The position numbers and the translations under genes were made by a program. From positions 1 through 5,203 of the forward strand of contig CAMLIF010000175.1 of assembly GCA_946479985.1 (NCBI GenBank): DNA of 5,203 bases. The letters run 5' to 3'. Origin of the DNA: an uncultured Flavobacteriales bacterium (GTDB lineage: Bacteria; Bacteroidota; Bacteroidia; Flavobacteriales; Crocinitomicaceae). Below are positions 1 through 5,203 of this stretch, one piece after another (positions within the stretch are counted from its first letter, which is position 1; the number at the start of each line of letters is the position of its first letter). A model generated the notes under the pieces. That model worked only from the letters and a program-made list of their open reading frames with translations. It made no database searches and was not told the DNA's origin.

Positions 1-201
1 TACAATGAAGCTTATCGAAGTATAGCGCAGCAACTTAGTGGTACAAAAGCGTCAAACCAAGAACATCGAAAACAATTACAAACACTTGCAAAACTTTATA
101 CAAAAGGAATTAACCCAGATTGGGAACAACTTTATAGTATTGAATCTAAAAAGAAAATAGCGCTACCTGTTTACCCGTTCTCAAAAGACCGTTATTGGTT
201 G
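1..201 (+). other. Conserved tail following a PKS KS or KS-AT block (partial)
   Basis: Residues 1-67 of the first protein show the two landmarks of this region. One is LYTKGINPDWEQLY (32-45), matching the family pattern of hydrophobic-G-x-x-x-DW-x-x-(L/F)-(Y/F). The other is LPVYPFSKDRYWL (55-67), matching the family LPTYPFxRxRYW. This segment wraps back onto the KS in type I PKSs. It is found after cis-AT domains and also after the KS of trans-AT (AT-less) modules, so the module type cannot be settled here. The KS and any AT lie left of the window. Confidence 0.85.
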
Positions 202-3200
202 ACAGATGATGCGGAAACAAATGTAGTTATCACTGAGCAAGTTAGAGAAGCTTCTTCAACTCAGACTTATTTTGAATTACCGTTAACTACAGTGGAGGCG
301 AACGCCCAGCGATTCGTTCAACAATTACTGTTGGATCAGTTGAAAACTACTGGCGAACTGGATTTACATGCAGGATTTTTCGAACTTGGATTGACCTCGC
401 ATGATCTTTTACAAGTTACACAGCGAATAAAAACACACCTCGATCCTGATTTTTTACCTGGTTTGCTATTTGAATACACCACGATAGCTGAACTCGCAGA
501 TTATTTTGCTGTTTCCTTTTCAGAACGCTTGCAAAAAGCCATTTTGCTTGAACAAGAACCTCAGAGTAACAGACAAAAGGTGGTTAGTGAAGTGAACAAC
601 GTACCTATCAATTCGGCTATACCTGTAAACACCAAAGAGCAGTTCGAACCATTTCCACTCAATGATATTCAGGAATCCTTTTTAAGTGGTCGTAGTCTTG
701 CAACTGGCGACAAGGTAGGATGCCATATTTATCTGGAGCTCGATATTAATAACATGGATGTTTATCGACTGAACGATTCATGGAAACGCCTGGTTGCGCA
801 CCATCCAATGCTTCGGATGAAAATATTGCCAAATGGTTTGCAACAAATCATGGAAGAGCTTCCTGCTTATGAATTCAAAGTAGCGGATCTAAGAAGGAAA
901 GAAATTTTCGAGCAAGAACAATGTGTAGAAGATACCAGAAACCGATTGTCTCATAAAGTGTATCAAGCAACTGAATGGCCGTTTTTTGAAATAGGCATTA
1001 GTATTTGTTCCAACAAGAAAACCCTTCATCTCAGTATTGATGAATTAATTGTTGATGCCTATAGCCTTCACCTTTTGCTGCAACAATGGAAAATGCTATA
1101 TGAAAATCCCGATTGGAAGATTCCAACTACGGATTTATCTTTCCGCGATTGCATTATTGCAGATAAAGCAGATGAACAATCCCATGCTCACTTAAAAGAC
1201 CTGGATTATTGGCTGAAACGTTTGGTTGATATGCCTGCAGGTCCGTCTTTTCCAATTAGTTTAGCTAAGCCAAAAGCGGATCATTATCAACGTGTACGAT
1301 TAGAAGGCGGACTTGAAAAAGAAATCTGGGAACCGCTCCATAACAGACTGAAAAAAGCTGGAATTTCTCCAACTGTTTTCCTGTTAACCGTTTTCAATGA
1401 AGTATTGAGGACAGCATCGAATAACAAGTCTTTTTCGTTGATACTGACATTCTTTAACCGTCTATCTGATCCAAGACTTCAACAAATAATTGGTCCGTTT
1501 ATTTCGACCACACTTTTTGCTGCAAAAGAGCGCAACGGGAATAGCTTTGAAATGCTCACAAAGCAAGTGCAGCAAGAATTATTCGAAGACCTTGGGCATA
1601 CAGCAGTCAGTGGCATCAAAGTATTACGGGAATTAAAAAAGAAACGATTGGCTTCTGCTTCACTTTCTTTACCTGTCGTTTTCACTTCGTTATTGGGTGA
1701 TAAGGAATGGGGGGCAAGCGAAAGTTTTTTCGATCAAATTTCCTTTTTTGTTACTCAAACTCCACAGGTTTACCTGGATCACCAAACGTATGAACATAAA
1801 GGTGCTCTGAAGTTTAGTTGGGACGTTGCTGAAGGATATTTTGCTGCGGGTTTCATCGAACAACTCTTTACCGATTATGAACACGTTTTATTGGCACTAG
1901 CCAATCCTTCCGCCGACTGGAAGCAGGGTTTGAATAATTTTTCTGTACCAGAAGTGGAAACTTCACCGCAACTGAAACACTTCCCTCATGAACAATTCAA
2001 TCCATTCCCGTTAACGGATCAGCAGCAAGCTTATGCTTTTGGCAGAAGTGCTCATGGATCAGGTATTAGTGCACAATTGTATACCGATTTTGTTACCGAC
2101 AACTTGGATGTTGCGCGATTGGAACTTGCCTGGCAAAAAGTCATGGGCGTTCACAGCATGCTTGCAACGGTTTTGCTGCCAGATGGCACTCAACAAGTTT
2201 TGAAAGAAGTACCATATTACAAAATACAAGTAAATGATCTGCAAGGTCAAACAATAGAGACAATCCAGGAAAAATTACAGCAAACAGAAGCCGCTATGAT
2301 TTCTCGAATGTGTCCTTTTGGTGAATGGCCGCATTTTGATTTACAAGTCAGTAAAATTGATGAAAAGGCTTTTAAAATTCATTTGAGTATCGAATTAATC
2401 ATTGCAGACCTTACCAGCATTGAAACCATAAAACGAGCGCTTTTTCATTTTTATATACATCCGGAAGCGTTACCCGAAAAGCTTCCTTTTTCATTCGCTG
2501 ATTGTATCTTATCCCTTAAGAATTATGGGAAAACGGAAAGTTATCAGCGAAGTTTTGGCTTTTGGAAACAAAAATTTGCAGAACTTCCGGCTGGACCAAA
2601 GCTTACAACTGTTTCAGAAAAAACAAATGCTCCAACGACCGAGCGACTGGAGTCGGTAGTGACAAACTGGAGTAAACTCAAACAAAAAGCTCAGGAACTT
2701 CATATCAAACCAGAAATCATTTTACTAGGCGCTTATGCCGAAATCCTTGAAGCATGGTCGGAAAAAACACCATTTTCCATTGTTATTCCTAGTTGGAAAA
2801 GATGGAGTAATGATCCATCCATTGAATCAATTGTAGGAGATTTTACTGCAATGAGTTGGGTAACCATAGGCAATAACAGCGAATCCTTTGTGACTAAACT
2901 TCAACGATATCATCAGACGGTTGAAGAGGATTTATCTCACAATGCGGTAAGCGGATTGCGTGCTTTACGAATAGCTGCCATGAAGCATCCTGATAAAAAG
3001 CGTTATACATTCCCAATTGTTTTCACTGGTTTGAGCGACTCATCTTCAGTAGTGTTGCCTCAAGGTTTCCGAAAAGGAAAATCACGAAGTCAAACTCCGC
3101 AAGTGCAACTCGACAACATCAGTGAGGAGCACGCTGGACAATTGCATATTCACTGGGACAAAGCAACTGGCGTTTTCCCAAAAGGCATGATAGAGCTGAT

Positions 3201-3345
3201 GTTTGAAGCCTATCACAAGCTTTTGGAAACACTTGCCACAAACGAAGAATATTGGATGCAAGCAGATTTTTCACAGCTCATTTGTCCTTTGAAAGATCAA
3301 TTCCAAGATGCTGCAGATATACAATTAAACGAAGTAGTTATCTGA
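1..3345 (+). CDS. Hybrid PKS-NRPS megasynthase, C-terminal part: KS/AT tail - ACP - Cy - Cy (5' partial)
   Basis: The frame is open from base 1, so this is the last 1114 residues of a longer protein. A TTG at 199 could be taken as a start, but it lies inside the conserved post-KS/AT motif LPVYPFSKDRYWL (residues 55-67) and is not one. Domain order is KS/AT tail (1-67), ACP with Ser133 (about 100-178), a linker, Cy1 (about 214-640), a short linker, Cy2 (about 663-1085) and a 29-residue tail. Inferred role: the cytoplasmic enzyme carries a polyketide chain on the ACP, joins it to the amino acid loaded by the downstream protein and cyclizes that residue. The downstream A domain reads as serine, so an oxazoline is expected. 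No reductive domain lies between the KS/AT tail and the ACP. The protein ends in the Cy-A linker region at TGA TGA TGA (3343-3351), and its A-PCP partner starts 62 bases later on the same strand, so co-transcription is likely. Domain calls rest on motifs and are firm; the product is inferred. Confidence 0.95.
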   Translation, partial: YNEAYRSIAQQLSGTKASNQEHRKQLQTLAKLYTKGINPDWEQLYSIESKKKIALPVYPFSKDRYWLTDDAETNVVITEQVREASSTQTYFELPLTTVEANAQRFVQQLLLDQLKTTGELDLHAGFFELGLTSHDLLQVTQRIKTHLDPDFLPGLLFEYTTIAELADYFAVSFSERLQKAILLEQEPQSNRQKVVSEVNNVPINSAIPVNTKEQFEPFPLNDIQESFLSGRSLATGDKVGCHIYLELDINNMDVYRLNDSWKRLVAHHPMLRMKILPNGLQQIMEELPAYEFKVADLRRKEIFEQEQCVEDTRNRLSHKVYQATEWPFFEIGISICSNKKTLHLSIDELIVDAYSLHLLLQQWKMLYENPDWKIPTTDLSFRDCIIADKADEQSHAHLKDLDYWLKRLVDMPAGPSFPISLAKPKADHYQRVRLEGGLEKEIWEPLHNRLKKAGISPTVFLLTVFNEVLRTASNNKSFSLILTFFNRLSDPRLQQIIGPFISTTLFAAKERNGNSFEMLTKQVQQELFEDLGHTAVSGIKVLRELKKKRLASASLSLPVVFTSLLGDKEWGASESFFDQISFFVTQTPQVYLDHQTYEHKGALKFSWDVAEGYFAAGFIEQLFTDYEHVLLALANPSADWKQGLNNFSVPEVETSPQLKHFPHEQFNPFPLTDQQQAYAFGRSAHGSGISAQLYTDFVTDNLDVARLELAWQKVMGVHSMLATVLLPDGTQQVLKEVPYYKIQVNDLQGQTIETIQEKLQQTEAAMISRMCPFGEWPHFDLQVSKIDEKAFKIHLSIELIIADLTSIETIKRALFHFYIHPEALPEKLPFSFADCILSLKNYGKTESYQRSFGFWKQKFAELPAGPKLTTVSEKTNAPTTERLESVVTNWSKLKQKAQELHIKPEIILLGAYAEILEAWSEKTPFSIVIPSWKRWSNDPSIESIVGDFTAMSWVTIGNNSESFVTKLQRYHQTVEEDLSHNAVSGLRALRIAAMKHPDKKRYTFPIVFTGLSDSSSVVLPQGFRKGKSRSQTPQVQLDNISEEHAGQLHIHWDKATGVFPKGMIELMFEAYHKLLETLATNEEYWMQADFSQLICPLKDQFQDAADIQLNEVVI
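298..534 (+). other. Acyl carrier protein (ACP) domain
   Basis: Residues about 100-178 of the first protein form a carrier protein fold. The phosphopantetheine site is in FFELGLTSHDLLQV, with Ser133 (codon 397-399) as the attachment residue, matching the family LGxxS pattern. The closing helix motif is LFEYTTIAELADYF. It begins about 30 residues after the KS/AT tail, leaving no room for KR, DH or ER domains. It is a single ACP without the tryptophan that often marks beta-branching ACPs. It is the expected donor of the acyl chain to the Cy domains. Confidence 0.9.
640..1920 (+). other. Heterocyclization domain Cy1
   Basis: Residues about 214-640 of the first protein. The entry motif is FPLNDIQESFLSGR (218-231). 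The Cy signature DxxxxDxxS, which replaces the HHxxxDG of ordinary condensation domains, is intact as D347-ELIV-D352-AY-S355. SGIKVLREL, LPVVFTS (Thr562) and QTPQVYLD (Asp593) are all typical of Cy. Thr562 and Asp593 align with the Thr and Asp shown to matter for cyclodehydration in the structurally studied BmdB Cy2 domain. The usual GDFT motif is degenerate, reading GPFI at 498-501. The domain is about 430 residues, normal for the family. Confidence 0.92.
1987..3255 (+). other. Heterocyclization domain Cy2, with altered DxxxxD signature
   Basis: Residues about 663-1085 of the first protein, in tandem with Cy1. The entry motif is FPLTDQQQAYAFGR (669-682). The signature reads E798-LIIA-D803-LT-S806, so the first Asp of DxxxxDxxS is replaced by Glu. 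GDFT (946-949) is intact, unlike in Cy1. The cyclodehydration pair is present as Thr1009 in FPIVFTG and Asp1038 in QTPQVQLD. Many segments parallel Cy1, including LPDGTQQVLKEVPYY, AVSGLRALR and LHIHWDKATG, as expected for related Cy domains. Whether it condenses, cyclizes or both is not decided by the sequence. Confidence 0.92.
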
Positions 3346-3407
3346 TGATGAAATGAAGTCTACTCGAAACAGAGAAATATTTTAACCATACTTGAAACGA
3401 CACTACA
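3346..3407 (+). other. 62-base gap between the two synthase genes, with stops in all frames
   Basis: Two further TGA codons follow the stop of the first gene directly (3346-3351). Frame 2 is closed by TAA at 3383 and frame 3 by TGA at 3354 and 3393. A single-base error therefore cannot be hiding one fused gene. I see no purine-rich Shine-Dalgarno sequence before ATG 3408 (the preceding bases are GAAACGACACTACA). There is also no hairpin with a T-run and no convincing promoter, so the two genes are probably read from one transcript. Confidence 0.8.
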
Positions 3408-5156
3408 ATGAACTATTCACTGGATGATAGCCTCCACAGGCTAATCGAATCACAAACTAACCAAAATCCGGACGCCAATGCACTTCGTTTTGACGGTCAG
3501 ACACTCTCGTACAAAGAATTGAACGGGCGAGCCAACCAATGTGCGCACTATTTGCGCGAAGTAGGTGTTGGTCCAAATAAGATCGTTGCCGTTTTAATGG
3601 AACGTTCCCTCGAAATGAGTATTGCATTATTGGCAATTTTGAAAGCTGGCGGGGCTTACTTACCGATCGATCCTGATTACCCAACCGATCGTATTGATAT
3701 GCTTCTGGAAGATGCAGGAGTATCGATTGTGCTTGCTCAGAAGAAAACTGCAACACGAATCGGACAGTTCTTTGGAACCGTTTTCTGTTTGGATGATGAA
3801 TGGAATTCCTTAAAAGAATTCCCGCAGACTAATCCAAAAAGCATATCAAAGCCAGATGACTTAGCGTATGTTATTTATACCTCAGGCTCAACTGGCAAGC
3901 CCAAAGGCTGTATGATTTCACACAAAGCCATCTGCAACAGACTTCTCTGGATGCGCGAAGAATATCAGATTAGTAATCGCGATCGTATCCTGCAAAAAAC
4001 ACCTTATACATTTGATGTTTCGGTATGGGAATTCTTTTTGCCCTTACTGTCAGGAGCTTGCCTGGTGGTAGCGAAACCTAACGGTCATCAGGACACTGCG
4101 TATCTCGTTGAATTCATCAAAGAAGAAGCGATATCGGTTTGTCATTTTGTACCGTCTATGCTGCATTTCTTCCTGCAGCAACGTGGGGTGGAAACGTGTA
4201 AAAGCCTTCAACAAGTATTTACAAGCGGTGAAGCATTGACGTATGATCTCGGTTTGAAGTTTGACGAAAAACTCTCCGGAAAACTGCACAATTTATATGG
4301 ACCAACGGAAGCAGCTGTCGATGTGACTTATTGGGAATGGTATCAACGCCCTGATAGAAAAGTGCCCATTGGCAAACCCATTCACAATATTGAAATTCTA
4401 ATCCTGGATAGTGACCTAAAACCAGTTCCGGCAGGTGAGAAGGGAATGCTTTATATCGGTGGAGCAGGTCTTGCAAAAGGTTATTTAAACAGACCAGAGT
4501 TAACAAACGAACGGTTTATCAAAAGCCCTTTTTCGAACGATCCGAATGTTCGTCTGTACAACAGCGGTGACAATGCCCGCTATTTGGAAGATGGCAATAT
4601 TGAATACCTTGGAAGAACGGATTCACAGGTAAAAGTCAGAGGTTTCCGTATCGAATTGGGAGAAATAGAAGCAGCGTTGGGTCAGCATCCCAACATAGAA
4701 CGTGCCGTTGTATTGGTGCAAGACGCTGCAACTTCTGATCCGAAACTGGTTGCTTATATTGTTGCAAACACTCCATTAGAAACAAAGGAAATCAGGCAAT
4801 TTATTCGACTCAGTTTGCCAGAACACATGGTGCCAAATAAGGCTGTTTTTATAGATACGATTCCAGTTACCGCACACGGAAAAACGGATCTGAAAAAGCT
4901 AAGTCAATTAACTGAAACCAAGATGGATTCAGAATCAACAACACCAGAAAAAACCACGCCTGCCGATCTGAATGAATCCCAGGTTGCTGATGAGGAATTG
5001 CTGCAAACTATCCGTTCTGTCATCGGTTCTGAAGATTTAGATTACAATGACGACCTTTTTGACGCAGGAGCAACGTCTTTCACAATAATTCGGATTATTG
5101 ATCAAATTCAGGAACAGTGCGGCATTACTATTCCATTGAATGTGTTTATGGATTTT
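3408..5156 (+). CDS. NRPS protein starting with a serine-activating A domain, then PCP (3' partial, cut by adapter)
   Basis: ATG 3408 is the only sensible start: the in-frame stop at 3393 lies five codons upstream with no other start codon between, and A-domain similarity begins within the first ten residues. There is no ribosome binding site of the AGGAGG type. The 583 genuine residues hold an A domain (about 9-498), a Thr/Glu-rich linker (499-526) and a PCP with Ser557, truncated after Phe583. The A domain activates its amino acid with ATP and loads it on the PCP. The specificity residues spell the EntF-type serine code. No C or Cy domain and no obvious docking domain precede it, so the tandem Cy at the end of the upstream protein must serve it in trans. 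The frame stays open through the adapter to 5203, but the last 15 residues (RSEEHTSELQS and four more) are artefact. The rest of the protein, possibly with an oxidase, further modules or a thioesterase, is unknown. Confidence 0.95.
3432..4901 (+). other. Adenylation domain, predicted to activate serine
   Basis: Residues about 9-498 of the second protein contain the A1-A10 core motifs: LSYKEL (33-38), LKAGGAYLPID (78-88), YTSGSTGKPKG (157-167), FDVSVWE (202-208), NLYGPTE (295-301), YNSGDNAR (384-391; family usually YRTGDLAR), GRTDSQVKVRGFRIELG (402-418), LPEHMVP (470-476) and HGKTDLKKL (490-498; family NGKxDRxxL). Aligned to GrsA, the substrate-lining residues are D203, V204, W207, H246, F271, S273, L296, V304, D305 and the catalytic K492. 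DVWHFSLVDK is the serine code known from EntF. Serine is a proper substrate for Cy domains (giving oxazoline), which supports the call. Confidence 0.93.
4986..5156 (+). other. Peptidyl carrier protein (PCP) domain, truncated
   Basis: Residues about 527-583 of the second protein. The phosphopantetheine site is in DDLFDAGATSFTIIRI, with Ser557 (codon 5076-5078), and the next conserved stretch is ITIPLNVFMDF. Only 26 genuine residues follow Ser557, so the last helix is missing. The break coincides exactly with the adapter boundary, so this is a contig end and not a biological truncation. It is the expected carrier of the loaded serine and of the oxazoline-bearing chain. Confidence 0.9.
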
Positions 5157-5203
5157 AGATCGGAAGAGCACACGTCTGAACTCCAGTCACTTCCTGTGAT
5201 CTC
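5157..5203. other. Illumina TruSeq index adapter (sequencing artefact)
   Basis: Bases 5157-5190 match the 34-base TruSeq index adapter, starting AGATCGGAAGAGC and ending CTCCAGTCAC. Bases 5191-5198 (TTCCTGTG) sit where the 8-base i7 index belongs. Bases 5199-5203 (ATCTC) are the first five bases of the constant P7-side sequence. In the frame of the upstream gene the artefact encodes RSEEHTSELQS and four more residues. This stretch is not genomic DNA. Confidence 0.98.

Noticed and set aside
1479..2250. Three reverse-strand open frames of 63-68 codons (1479-1685, 1690-1884, 2059-2250)
   Set aside because: They lie entirely inside the Cy domains of the strong forward gene, are short and show no recognisable motif. 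They are antisense shadows.
199..3345. A gene starting at TTG 199 and giving a 1048-residue protein
   Set aside because: The frame is open to base 1 and residues 1-67 carry the conserved KS/AT tail. The TTG codes for the last Leu of LPVYPFSKDRYWL, so the gene starts outside the window.
3343..3356. UGA recoding (TGA read as Trp) joining the two genes, or a tiny ORF ATG ATG AAA TGA at 3345
   Set aside because: Reading through the TGA run leads to a TAA shortly after 3408 in a frame different from the A domain, so it cannot fuse them. The three-codon ORF is too short to support.
3346..3407. Promoter or terminator in the gap between the genes
   Set aside because: No hairpin with a T-run and no convincing promoter boxes are visible. 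The TATTTT/AACCAT stretch around 3378-3389 is ordinary AT-rich sequence.
3457..4506. Reverse-strand open frames at 3457-3756, 4050-4289 and 4219-4506
   Set aside because: All are antisense to the A domain, whose core motifs are intact on the forward strand. Two of them overlap each other.
5157..5203. RSEEHTSELQS as a novel C-terminal extension of the PCP
   Set aside because: It is the translation of the Illumina TruSeq adapter, a known contaminant peptide, and the DNA matches the adapter, index slot and P7 start base for base.

Overview
The window is an internal piece of a hybrid polyketide/non-ribosomal peptide assembly line. It holds two same-strand (+) megasynthase genes, both incomplete, separated by 62 bases. 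The first (1-3345) is open at the left edge and gives 1114 residues: the conserved tail that follows a ketosynthase or acyltransferase block, one acyl carrier protein (ACP), then two heterocyclization (Cy) domains in tandem, then a run of three in-frame TGA stops. The second (from ATG 3408) begins directly with an adenylation (A) domain and continues into a carrier protein (PCP) that is cut off.

Read together, the genes describe one split module. The ACP at residue 133 of the first protein presents a polyketide chain. The tandem Cy domains condense it with the amino acid loaded by the next protein and cyclize the side chain. The ten specificity residues read from the A domain are D-V-W-H-F-S-L-V-D-K, the serine code known from EntF. 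The predicted product is therefore a polyketide chain carrying a serine-derived oxazoline, or an oxazole if an oxidase domain follows outside the window. No ketoreductase, dehydratase or other tailoring domain lies between the KS/AT tail and the ACP. The two Cy copies have lost different conserved motifs, which suggests they divide the work.

The last 47 bases (5157-5203) are not biological. They match the Illumina TruSeq index adapter: 34 bases of adapter, an 8-base index (TTCCTGTG) and the first five bases of the P7 tail. The true sequence ends at 5156, inside the PCP, and the window's right end is a contig end with untrimmed adapter.

Organism: base composition is AT-leaning (roughly 40% GC by eye), and the ATG at 3408 has no Shine-Dalgarno sequence. 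Both fit a Bacteroidota-type bacterium, but this is a weak inference and other AT-leaning producers or symbionts remain possible. There are no RNA genes, insertion sequences, CRISPR arrays, recognisable promoters or terminators. There is no gene-free stretch over 300 bases.
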